Below, piece after piece: positions 1 through 7,381 of a stretch of 64,000 nt of DNA. The position numbers were made by a program, and so were the translations under genes. The stretch covers positions 1-64,000 of the forward strand of contig NZ_DOPX01000026.1 of NCBI RefSeq assembly GCF_003514505.1, read 5' to 3'. The notes beneath the pieces are model-generated. The model saw only the letters and a program-made list of their open reading frames with translations, was not told the DNA's origin and made no database searches. Source of the stretch: Proteiniclasticum sp. GTDB taxonomy: Bacteria; Bacillota; Clostridia; Clostridiales; Clostridiaceae. Numbering within the stretch: position 1 is the stretch's first letter; the number at the start of each line of letters is the position of its first letter.

Positions 1-1
1 T

Positions 2-43
2 TTAGCTGTGGGAGTGTCAAAGGGCAAAATCAGCCGGACGTAA
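2..43 (+). CDS. possible C-terminal end of an upstream gene (partial)
   Basis: Thirteen codons (LAVGVSKGKISRT) are open from the window edge and end in TAA at 41-43. A strong hairpin terminator follows at 85-120, which suits the end of a plus-strand gene. The stretch is too short to name a family, and chance openness over 40 bases is easy, so this is tentative. Confidence 0.25.
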   Translation, partial: LAVGVSKGKISRT

Positions 44-84
44 CAAGGTTGTTTCTGACCAGCTGGCCAGCTGAATCTCAATAC

Positions 85-120
85 AGAAAAGCTCCTGGTT
101 CCAAAACCAGGAGCTTTTCT
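85..120. terminator. bidirectional intrinsic terminator
   Basis: A perfect 16-bp stem (85-100 with 105-120) closes on a 4-base loop and carries A/T runs on both sides. It lies 22 bases beyond the stop of the minus-strand TPR gene and 41 bases beyond the possible plus-strand stop at 43, so it can serve both. Confidence 0.85.
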
Positions 121-142
121 ATGCGGCTTCATATTTTATGAT

Positions 143-1330
143 TCAAGACTCTGAGAGGATTGCACGTACTCTTGAATTATTGTACATACTATTGGGTCTT
201 TCATTGGGAATCCTCTGGAGGACTTTCTTCGCATTCTCCAGTTCTCCAAGATCATACAGGTACAGTCCATAGGTGTAGAGCACTTCTTCAAAATACACAC
301 CGTCTGGGAATCTTGTCAGATATTCTTCATACCATTTCTTTGCGTCCTCAGCTTTTCCCTGCCTCTGATACGTATTGGCAAGATAAAACACAGCTTCAGA
401 CTTGTACTCAGGGATCTCTCCATTGTTCAGAATATGGTGAAACGCTTCCGCAGCTCTGTCATAATTGCCTGCTCTAAAGTCAGAAAGCGCTTCATCGTGC
501 ACTGCAACCTCATCCTCTGAGAAGACTCTGCCTGGAGTCACTGGACCAGGTTCTTCGGTGACAGGCGGCTCCTCCTCTGGCTCTTCAACTACAGGTGGTT
601 CCACTGGAGTCTCAACTGGAGTTTCAACTGGCGCTTCAGGCTCTGGATTCTCCTCAGGTTCTTCTACAGATGGTTCTTCCTCTTTTGCCACTTCTTCACC
701 TGGCTCCTTGGGTGCAGTGAAATCCAGTGCTCTGGATAGACTATATCCTGCTACCCCAAGAAAAACGAGAAGAATCAGAAATGAGGCCAAGGATTTTCCA
801 GGATTCTTTCTTTTTTTCACAGATAACACCGACAGCTCATCCAGATATCTCAAAGCCTTCTCATTGCTGGTGTCAAGCAGTAATGCCTTATTCATATATT
901 CTCTAGCATCGTCCAGACTGCCATTCAGAAAATGGCAATGCCCTATATGAAGAAGAAGTCCAACCATTTCAGGTTCCCGTTCGAAAAGATCTTTGAATAC
1001 GCTGATGGCTCTTGTGTAATCACCTTGATCTTCTGCTCGGATGGCTTCTTTATATAATTTCTGAAAATCCTGGGCAGTTTCCACTCTATACTTCAGTAAG
1101 TATTCCACAGCCTTGTTGTCCCTGGCCTTCACAGAAATACTCTTATTCCAATAGTACTTTGCTTTGTCAAAGTTGCAGAAGAGATACTCACAATATCCCA
1201 GAAGGTTCATTATTTCAGTATCTTCTGGATTTACCGATAGGCTGCTTTCCAATATATCTCTTGCTTTTGAAATATTATTTTCTTCTAATGCGACTTCCGC
1301 TTCTTTCAAATTCTTGCTTGCTTGTTCCAT
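143..1330 (-). CDS. membrane-anchored TPR protein
   Basis: This 395-residue protein has tetratricopeptide helices at roughly residues 1-165. One hydrophobic segment follows at about 181-200 after a basic stretch (KKRKNPGK). Then comes a Pro/Glu-rich linker (about 208-275) with repeated VETP and VEEP units, and a second TPR block to the C-terminus (NTYQRQGKAEDAKKWYEEYL, GLYLYDLGELENAKKVL). The layout suggests a cytoplasmic TPR domain joined through one membrane helix to an external TPR domain, a scaffold rather than an enzyme. The start is supported by AGGAGAGG a few bases upstream. It is a single-gene unit ended by the hairpin at 85-120. Partner and pathway are unknown. Confidence 0.75.
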   Translation of the reverse strand: MEQASKNLKEAEVALEENNISKARDILESSLSVNPEDTEIMNLLGYCEYLFCNFDKAKYYWNKSISVKARDNKAVEYLLKYRVETAQDFQKLYKEAIRAEDQGDYTRAISVFKDLFEREPEMVGLLLHIGHCHFLNGSLDDAREYMNKALLLDTSNEKALRYLDELSVLSVKKRKNPGKSLASFLILLVFLGVAGYSLSRALDFTAPKEPGEEVAKEEEPSVEEPEENPEPEAPVETPVETPVEPPVVEEPEEEPPVTEEPGPVTPGRVFSEDEVAVHDEALSDFRAGNYDRAAEAFHHILNNGEIPEYKSEAVFYLANTYQRQGKAEDAKKWYEEYLTRFPDGVYFEEVLYTYGLYLYDLGELENAKKVLQRIPNERPNSMYNNSRVRAILSES

Positions 1331-1504
1331 TCGCTACCTCTCCTATCCTGTCTTCTGGCCACAACTCCACATGGCACAGTGCAATCAAATGGTATCTGAT
1401 TTCTGTTCTATTCTATCGTAACTCTAGGGGAAAATCTATGACTTCCAGGTTATTTTCACTTTTTCATCAGATTATCTTCATGAATTTCATACGTTTCAAC
1501 CCCA

Positions 1505-1552
1505 AAACAGGAACCAGTTTTAAAGCTACAACTTTGAAACTGGTTCCTGTTT
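1505..1552 (-). terminator. intrinsic terminator after the mgtC-family gene
   Basis: Sixteen-base arms at 1505-1520 and 1537-1552 pair perfectly, and an AAAG/CTTT pair extends the stem inside the loop. On the minus strand a short T run follows. It lies about 60 bases past the stop at 1611. The rest of 1331-1610 shows no gene. Confidence 0.75.
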
Positions 1553-1610
1553 GATCTCGTCTTTTTGTATTGTCTGGACTGCTGGTATTTCCAGTATGCA
1601 TCAGAAGAGA

Positions 1611-2321
1611 CTAATCCTCTGTGACCTTTCGTATTTCCAATATACTGTCATTATAGGACAAATCCCGCATTACTTTGAGTATATCGAGAGACTTTGGCAA
1701 ATTCAGTGTATATATACACCCTTTGACGCCTTCTCCAGAACCTCTAATAAAATCCATATCGATGACATGTATGTTCTTCGTATCAAAATAGGTGTCAATA
1801 AACTCAATGGTCTTTGATTTCTTAGTGAACTCTACTTCTAGCTTGATGTTTTTTCCACTATGAAACAGTCTGTCCTGAATTTTCTTCAGGGAGATCAGCA
1901 CAATGACACAGATTACAAGGGCTGCCATACTGATGATGTAATATCCGTATCCGATGGCTAGGCCCAGACAAGCTACCAGCCAGAGTGTTGCTGCTGTAGT
2001 CAGCCCTTTAATGGACCCTTTAGTATGAATGATTGTGCCCGCACCAAGAAAACCGATTCCGCTGATCACCTGAGCAGAAAGTCTTCCATAATCCGCTCTA
2101 AGAATGTCCTGGAGCCTGCTGTCTTGTAGAACCCTCTGAATGATCTCTTCATTCATGGTTGCCTGAATCAGCGCAATAACGCAAGCACCAATACACACCA
2201 GTATATGGGTCCTGAAGCCCGCTGGACGGTTTTTATACTCTCTCTCATATCCAATGAGCCCTCCTGCGAAAACTGCGATACCAAGCCTGAAAAGCACTTC
2301 TCTATAATCTATCTCAATCAC
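1611..2321 (-). CDS. MgtC/SapB family membrane protein
   Basis: This 236-residue protein carries the family hallmark GGLIGYEREYKNRPAGFRTH near residues 20-39, followed by a conserved Ser/Gly-rich helix (SAQVISGIGFLGAGTIIHTK). There are about four or five membrane segments in the first 150 residues and a soluble, ACT-like C-terminal domain (from about 160). MgtC-family proteins sit in the inner membrane and are tied to growth at low magnesium and to modulation of ATP synthase; the substrate here cannot be read. The start is unusual: the only canonical codon near the N-terminus is GTG at 2321, and it overlaps a near-perfect Shine-Dalgarno sequence (AGGAGGTGAT). Initiation may therefore be a few codons downstream. 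A possible promoter (TTTAGA, 16 bp, TATAAA) lies just upstream. Confidence 0.85.
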   Translation of the reverse strand: MIEIDYREVLFRLGIAVFAGGLIGYEREYKNRPAGFRTHILVCIGACVIALIQATMNEEIIQRVLQDSRLQDILRADYGRLSAQVISGIGFLGAGTIIHTKGSIKGLTTAATLWLVACLGLAIGYGYYIISMAALVICVIVLISLKKIQDRLFHSGKNIKLEVEFTKKSKTIEFIDTYFDTKNIHVIDMDFIRGSGEGVKGCIYTLNLPKSLDILKVMRDLSYNDSILEIRKVTED

Positions 2322-2384
2322 CTCCTGTTCGTTTTATATCTTAGATTCAGCGCATCTAAACCTTTACATTCTTGTTTATATAGA

Positions 2385-2412
2385 AGGTCTCCTTATCTTC
2401 ATAAGGAGACCT
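2385..2412 (-). terminator. terminator of the TRAP/HAD operon
   Basis: A perfect 12-bp stem (2385-2396 with 2401-2412) with a CTTC loop lies 10 bases beyond the HAD gene stop. A T-rich tract follows on the minus strand. Confidence 0.8.
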
Positions 2413-2422
2413 CCTCAGTGTA

Positions 2423-3214
2423 TTAAAGATCTTGTATCATATATTTCACTGATGGAAAAGAAAAATCAGCTCGAATTGGACTGGCTTCATAATCTTCAGT
2501 TTTGGTCTCTCCAGAGAATACAACCACAGCTGTTATGCCTGCATTGATTCCAGTTTGAACATCTGTATAGAGGCGGTCTCCCACCATGACCATTCCAGAT
2601 TTATCAAGACCATATTTGTCTGCAATGCTTTCCACTACCTCTTTATTGGGCTTTCCAATGACCTTCGGCTTTTTTCCGGTGGATGCTTCAATAAGGGCTG
2701 CCATGGCTCCTGCATCCGGCATAAAAGCATCGTTCGGCAAAGGACAATTAAAATCAGGGTGAGTCGCAATATACTCTACTCCAGCCGCAATATACTCGCA
2801 TGCTCCCCAAAGCTTTTCATAGGTGAGCGTTGTATCGAATCCAAGCACCACATAATCCACTTCCTGATGTCTTTCTTTCACCAGCTGAAAGCCCTCCATC
2901 TCAAATTCCTCTTCCAGAGCAGGCGTCCCGAGCAAATAAATTCTGGCGCCTTCTTTCTTTCTCTTGAGGTATCTTGTGGTGGCTTCCCCTGAGGTGAAGA
3001 TGTCTTCCTTGTCCGCATGTATTCCCAGCTTGCCTAATTTTTCCACATACGATAGTTTATTTTTCGACGAGTTGTTCGTGAGAAAAATATATCTCTTTCC
3101 TTTCTCCTTGATGGTCTCAAGAAAATCCAGAGCACCGTCTATCAGTTCATTTCCGAGGAAAATCGTACCGTCCATATCAAGAAGAAAAGTCTCTTTATCT
3201 TTTAATCTATGCAA
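2423..3214 (-). CDS. HAD-IIA (NagD-like) sugar phosphatase
   Basis: This 263-residue cytoplasmic hydrolase has all HAD motifs. Motif I is LLDMDGT with nucleophile Asp13 and Asp15. Motif II is TNNSS at 46-50. The lysine motif lies in GKPNKE near 190, and motif IV is GDRLYTD near 213. Length and order match the HAD-IIA group (NagD, phosphoglycolate or 4-nitrophenyl phosphatase-like), which removes phosphate from small metabolites; the substrate cannot be told. The start lies 12 bases after the dctM stop, so it is probably the last gene of the TRAP operon. That suggests work on a phosphorylated form of the imported compound, which is an inference from position only. Confidence 0.85.
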   Translation of the reverse strand: MHRLKDKETFLLDMDGTIFLGNELIDGALDFLETIKEKGKRYIFLTNNSSKNKLSYVEKLGKLGIHADKEDIFTSGEATTRYLKRKKEGARIYLLGTPALEEEFEMEGFQLVKERHQEVDYVVLGFDTTLTYEKLWGACEYIAAGVEYIATHPDFNCPLPNDAFMPDAGAMAALIEASTGKKPKVIGKPNKEVVESIADKYGLDKSGMVMVGDRLYTDVQTGINAGITAVVVFSGETKTEDYEASPIRADFSFPSVKYMIQDL

Positions 3215-3226
3215 AACATTTCTCCT

Positions 3227-4513
3227 TTAATTGAACAAGTTATAGGTGAACAGTGCAACTCCTTCAGAGTAAGTAATGAGAAGCAATACTGCAATAAGTG
3301 CAATAATAAACGGCCATACTTCTTTAAGGAAGTCTTCCAGCTTTAACCCGACAATAGTGCATACCGTAAACATCATGGAACCAAATGGCGGTGTCAAACC
3401 TCCAATCATGATATTCACAATGAAAATCATACCAAAATGAATTGGATCAATACCAAAGGATACAACCGCCGGTACTAGAAGTGGCGCAAGTATTACCAGA
3501 GCCGCTCCACCTTCCAGGAACATTCCAATAAACAGAAGAAGTGCATTAATAACCAAAAGAAGCACAATCGGGCTATCCGTCATATTCATGAGGAACTCCG
3601 TAATCATCTGAGGGATTCTTTCTAATGTCAGATAATATCCAAATACTTTAGCACTTGCAATAATAGCCATTACTCCACCGGTACCTTTTACAGTATCCAT
3701 AAGAATAACAGGGATATGCTCCAGCTTAAGCTCTTTATAAACAAAGAATCCAACAATCACTGAGAAGAATACTGCAACGGCTCCTGCCTCAGTAGGTGTG
3801 AACATCCCCATTCTCATACCCATAATAATTACGAATGGAATAACAAGGGCCCAGATTGATTTGATAAACTGTCTGAGAATTTCACCAATACTAGCCATTT
3901 TTTGTCTTTGAGGAGTATAGTTACGCTTTGCTGAAATGATATGAACTGCAATCATAAGCGCAATCGTCATAAGGATACCCGGCATATAAGCTGCAAGGAA
4001 CATATCTCCTACGGTCACATTCGCAATCAGCGCATATAGAATCAGATTGGTTCCAGGAGGAATAACTGGGCTGATGGCTGATGATGCTGCGGTAATCGCT
4101 CCGGAAAATGGTAGAGAAAACCCTTTCTTTACCATTTCAGGAACAAGGATTTTAGATTGCATCGCTGCATCTGCGTTCGCTGAACCAGAAATACCACCCA
4201 TGAACGCACTAAGCAGAACATTTACCTGAGCAAGTCCTCCTTTTGTATGACCTACAAGAACATTGGCGAAATCCATCATCGCACCTGATATTCCTGAATA
4301 GTTCATGACAGAACCCATCATGACAAAGAAAGGCACTGCCAGATATGGGAAAGATTCAACTGCTGTTACATACTGCTGAATCACCATTTCTGTAGGCATT
4401 GAGTTATTAATGAAAATAAAATAAAAAAGTGATGATCCTATCAGCGAAAACGCAACAGGAATGTTCATGAAAAATAATACAAAGAGAACTATAACCGGTA
4501 ATAACGCTTCCAT
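3227..4513 (-). CDS. dctM: TRAP transporter large permease subunit (DctM family)
   Basis: This 428-residue protein has about twelve hydrophobic segments along its length and typical DctM stretches (FFVMMGSVMNYSGISGAMMDF; GGISGSANADAAMQSKILVPEM; GMFTPTEAGAVAVFF; NIMIGGLTPPFGSMMF). DctM is the transport subunit of a tripartite ATP-independent periplasmic system that imports organic acids with sodium ions. The ATG shares one base with the dctQ stop (TAATG at 4511-4515), which implies translational coupling. Length is normal for the family. The substrate cannot be deduced from the sequence. Confidence 0.93.
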   Translation of the reverse strand: MEALLPVIVLFVLFFMNIPVAFSLIGSSLFYFIFINNSMPTEMVIQQYVTAVESFPYLAVPFFVMMGSVMNYSGISGAMMDFANVLVGHTKGGLAQVNVLLSAFMGGISGSANADAAMQSKILVPEMVKKGFSLPFSGAITAASSAISPVIPPGTNLILYALIANVTVGDMFLAAYMPGILMTIALMIAVHIISAKRNYTPQRQKMASIGEILRQFIKSIWALVIPFVIIMGMRMGMFTPTEAGAVAVFFSVIVGFFVYKELKLEHIPVILMDTVKGTGGVMAIIASAKVFGYYLTLERIPQMITEFLMNMTDSPIVLLLVINALLLFIGMFLEGGAALVILAPLLVPAVVSFGIDPIHFGMIFIVNIMIGGLTPPFGSMMFTVCTIVGLKLEDFLKEVWPFIIALIAVLLLITYSEGVALFTYNLFN

Positions 4514-5037
4514 TACTCTTCTACCCCCTGATCCTCTGGATCACCAATTTCCAGTTTGACATCCCTCTTCAGGAATACTTTTCTAATGCTCTGCACCAGG
4601 AAGTAAATAGAGTAGATGGTGATTAATCCGAACGAAATTACAATAGCAACATATATGAACTTATAAGATAACTCTAAAGCAGCCGTTATCTTTGTGGAAT
4701 TCATAAAGTAAAGGAAACTAAGGTAAAACATAGTTCCTGATAATACTGTCACTACACTTGAAGTAATCATCAGAACTATTGGCTGATATTTATCTGGAAC
4801 CAGATTGGTCAGAACTTCAATTCCAATAAGTCCTTTGGTCTTATATGCAGACGCAAGCCCAAGAAAAATTACCCAAACAAATGCTCCAACCGCTACTTCT
4901 TCCGTCCAGTTGAAAGTAAATCTTAAAAAATATCGGGTAAAAACATTAATAAGTACAAGAACCGAGGTGATGCTTAAGAAAACTGAACCAATAATCAGTT
5001 CAAAATGAACAAAAAAATTACGTAAATGCCCTTTCAT
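4513..5037 (-). CDS. dctQ: TRAP transporter small permease subunit (DctQ family)
   Basis: This 174-residue protein has four predicted membrane helices and the family signature of an aromatic-rich second segment followed by WTEEVAVGAFVWVIFLGLASAYK. DctQ forms the membrane complex with DctM. It follows dctP after 95 bases that contain a hairpin and overlaps dctM by one base. The C-terminus is acidic (GDPEDQGVEE). Confidence 0.92.
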   Translation of the reverse strand: MKGHLRNFFVHFELIIGSVFLSITSVLVLINVFTRYFLRFTFNWTEEVAVGAFVWVIFLGLASAYKTKGLIGIEVLTNLVPDKYQPIVLMITSSVVTVLSGTMFYLSFLYFMNSTKITAALELSYKFIYVAIVISFGLITIYSIYFLVQSIRKVFLKRDVKLEIGDPEDQGVEE

Positions 5038-5081
5038 CGTGTCCTCCTATTAAACTTAAATTTAAATGCCTAAAATTTTCA

Positions 5082-5113
5082 ATAGCATTCCCCTGATCAC
5101 AGAGGAATGCTAT
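5082..5113 (-). terminator. intercistronic hairpin between dctP and dctQ
   Basis: A perfect 10-bp stem (5082-5091 with 5104-5113) lies in the gap after dctP and is followed on the minus strand by only a weak T tract. Such hairpins often terminate partially or protect the upstream message, which would yield more binding protein than permease. That role is inferred. Confidence 0.55.
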
Positions 5114-5132
5114 GAAAACTACTATTCAGCTA

Positions 5133-6164
5133 TTACTGTCCAGCTTTAATCTTGTTCAGTTCCTCTATGATTTTTTCATAGATGCCAGGTGTCCACTGTG
5201 GGAACTTTGTGTATACTGGCTCTGCAGCCTTCAGGAATGCTTCCGCATCAACTTCATGGAAGTTCACACCTTCAGCTTTCAGAAGTTCTGCAAACTCGGA
5301 TTCAGCCTTCACGGTTTCATCCAGATTGTCCTGCATACCCTTTTCAAACTCTTCAGAAATAATAGTTCTCTGTTCTTCGGTCAGTTCATCCCAAAGCTTT
5401 GTGGAAAGAACTACTGCAGATACACCAAGAAGGTGGTTGGTCAGAGAGTATTCTTTCACGTTTTCATACTGCTGTGTTCCATAGTAAGTCATGATGGAAC
5501 CTTCAACACCGTCGATAACACCCTGCTGAATTGCAGCATAGGTATCTGGATATGGCATGGAAACAGGGTTTCCTCCCATAGCTTCGATGGTGTAAGTATA
5601 CAGCTGGCTTGTGGGAACGCGGATGTTAAGACCCTTCATATCTTCTGGGCTCTTGATTGGCTTCTTGGTCATCATGCTTCTGAAACCAAACACCCAATCC
5701 AGTGAAAGCACCTTAGCACCATGCTCTTCTTCCAGCTTCTTGTTCATATCCTGAACCAGAGGAGTTTTTGTCATAGCAAAATACTCATCAAATGTTGTGT
5801 ACAGGAATGGTCCTGTTACAGCATTGTAGTCAGGCACGTAGTCACCAAGGAAGTTTACACCATCCACCAGGATCCAGTCTGCACCGGAGACAACCTGCTC
5901 CATACCATCTTTACCGATTGGAAGAATTCCACCGGTGAAAAGCTTCAGTTCCAGAGAACCGTTGCTTCTCTCATTTACTGCCTCTACTACTTTTTTCAGA
6001 GAGATGGCGGTCTGCTCATCGTCTACAAACTTAGTGCTGACGGTGATCTCTTTTTTCTTTGGTGCTTCAGATCCTGTGCCTGATTCACCCTCATTCTTTG
6101 CGCCACAAGCAACAATTGTTGTAGCCATCAGAACGGTTGCAATGAGTGTTGCAATTTTCTTCAT
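5133..6164 (-). CDS. dctP: TRAP transporter substrate-binding lipoprotein (DctP family)
   Basis: This 343-residue extracytoplasmic solute-binding protein begins with a lipoprotein signal peptide; the lipobox is IVAC with Cys20 as the lipid-modified residue. The mature part has DctP features: ERSNGSLELKLFTGGILPIGKD, the core stretch MKGLNIRVPTSQLYTYTIEAMGGNPVSMPYPDTYAAIQQGVIDGVEG, and LSTKLWDELTEEQR. The arginine of GLNIRVP is the usual carboxylate-binding residue of the family, so an organic acid ligand is likely. It is first in the operon dctP-dctQ-dctM-HAD and has a good promoter upstream. Confidence 0.93.
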   Translation of the reverse strand: MKKIATLIATVLMATTIVACGAKNEGESGTGSEAPKKKEITVSTKFVDDEQTAISLKKVVEAVNERSNGSLELKLFTGGILPIGKDGMEQVVSGADWILVDGVNFLGDYVPDYNAVTGPFLYTTFDEYFAMTKTPLVQDMNKKLEEEHGAKVLSLDWVFGFRSMMTKKPIKSPEDMKGLNIRVPTSQLYTYTIEAMGGNPVSMPYPDTYAAIQQGVIDGVEGSIMTYYGTQQYENVKEYSLTNHLLGVSAVVLSTKLWDELTEEQRTIISEEFEKGMQDNLDETVKAESEFAELLKAEGVNFHEVDAEAFLKAAEPVYTKFPQWTPGIYEKIIEELNKIKAGQ

Positions 6165-6258
6165 ATAGTACCCCCTAATATTTGTTTGAAACCATATAAA
6201 AGCACTGAAGCAATAAGTACCTCAGTACTGATAACGATTTCCTGTTCATTGTTAATTC

Positions 6259-6287
6259 ATAATAGCACAATGTTAAATCCATGTAAA
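6259..6287 (-). promoter_or_regulatory. sigma-A type promoter of the TRAP operon
   Basis: On the minus strand TTTACA (6282-6287) and TATTAT (6259-6264) are separated by exactly 17 bases, about 95 bases upstream of dctP. No other gene lies in 6165-6399. Confidence 0.7.
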
Positions 6288-6352
6288 GCTTTAAATTGAT
6301 GCTTTATTTTATAAAATTATAGTGGTAAAATAAAGGTTTATTTCTTCAGAAT

Positions 6353-6395
6353 AAAAGTCCATGGAATCTCCTAAACTGGGACTCCATGGACTTTT
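6353..6395 (-). terminator. terminator directly after rnfD
   Basis: Thirteen-base arms at 6353-6365 and 6383-6395 pair perfectly around a 17-base loop. The hairpin begins five bases after the rnfD stop and separates it from the TRAP operon, so the rnf transcript ends with rnfD. Confidence 0.8.
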
Positions 6396-6399
6396 GTCC

Positions 6400-7380
6400 T
6401 TATTGTCTGTTCCACTTCACTTTTGGTCTTTCCTTATGACCATAAATTCGAGGCATGAACTTCTGATCAATGAATGGCGCAAGACCATTCATAATGAGAA
6501 TTGCAAATCCAACGCCTCCCGGATAGGTGAAAAAGAACCTGAAAAGCGCAGTCAACACACCAGCTCCAACAGCAAAGACTGTCTTTCCTTCTGGAGTCAG
6601 AGCCCCCGAGCTGTAGTCTGTCGCCATATAGGTAGCGCCGAAGAACAAGGTGCCCGAAAGCGCATGGGACATCATAAACTCAAAATCGAAGGAAGAAAAA
6701 ATCCCCATGAGGAGCGTTGTGGTTAGAATGTAGAGCACGGGTATTTTCGGATTGATGATTCTTCTTAAGATCAGATAGAGCATCCCCAAGAGAATCAGTG
6801 CTTTACTGGTTTCTCCCACATTTCCCCCAAGATTGAATCCGAAAAACAGATCCCTGAGACCTGGAACCATTTCAGGAACAGAGGTCACACCCCCACCAAT
6901 GTACTCCAGCGGAGTAGCGGCGGAAACGGCATCAGGTCCCGGAAGGACCCAATTGGTAATCCATGGAGAGAAAAACGCCTTGAGCATGACTCTCGCAGCT
7001 ACAGCCGGATTAAACACATTTCTTCCGATTCCTCCACCAAACTGCTTTACAACCACGATGGCGAAGACAGATCCGACGACAACACTCCACCATGGGGCGC
7101 TGACCGGAAGGCTTAGACCAAGAAGAGCACCTGTCACGAGAGCGCTTCTGTCTTGAATGGTGATTTTCTTGTAGGTCCATTTCTGATAAAGATATTCACT
7201 GAGCACTGAAGTTCCCATCCCCAAAGCAATCATCAGGATCACTTTAGGTCCGAAATAATATACGGCTCCAGCTGCAGGAAAGATCAGGGCAATGAGCACT
7301 TCAGTCATGATCTGAGCTGTGGTTCTTGGCGTTCTGATATGAGGCGAAGCTCCCTGTTTCAATTTTTTTAGAAGTTCCAT
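6400..7380 (-). CDS. rnfD: RnfD-type electron transport subunit
   Basis: This 326-residue integral membrane protein has the RnfD/NqrB pattern: multiple helices, SPHIRTPRTTAQIM near the N-terminus, FGGGIGRNVFNPAVAARV, and the flavinylation-type motif VSAATPL, whose Thr would carry covalent FMN. RnfD belongs to the ferredoxin:NAD+ oxidoreductase that pumps Na+ or H+. The start was set at the ATG at 7380, two bases from the rnfC stop, because GGAGG lies at the correct distance; a longer upstream reading would lie inside rnfC. The partners G, E, A and B are absent, and a terminator follows at once. Confidence 0.88.
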   Translation of the reverse strand: MELLKKLKQGASPHIRTPRTTAQIMTEVLIALIFPAAGAVYYFGPKVILMIALGMGTSVLSEYLYQKWTYKKITIQDRSALVTGALLGLSLPVSAPWWSVVVGSVFAIVVVKQFGGGIGRNVFNPAVAARVMLKAFFSPWITNWVLPGPDAVSAATPLEYIGGGVTSVPEMVPGLRDLFFGFNLGGNVGETSKALILLGMLYLILRRIINPKIPVLYILTTTLLMGIFSSFDFEFMMSHALSGTLFFGATYMATDYSSGALTPEGKTVFAVGAGVLTALFRFFFTYPGGVGFAILIMNGLAPFIDQKFMPRIYGHKERPKVKWNRQ

Positions 7381-7381
7381 T

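Noticed and set aside
465..950. Plus-strand open frame of 161 codons rich in Ser/Gly/Thr
   Set aside because: It is antisense to the Pro/Glu-rich linker and TPR parts of the minus-strand gene. The composition follows from reversing P/E codons, and there is no ribosome site.
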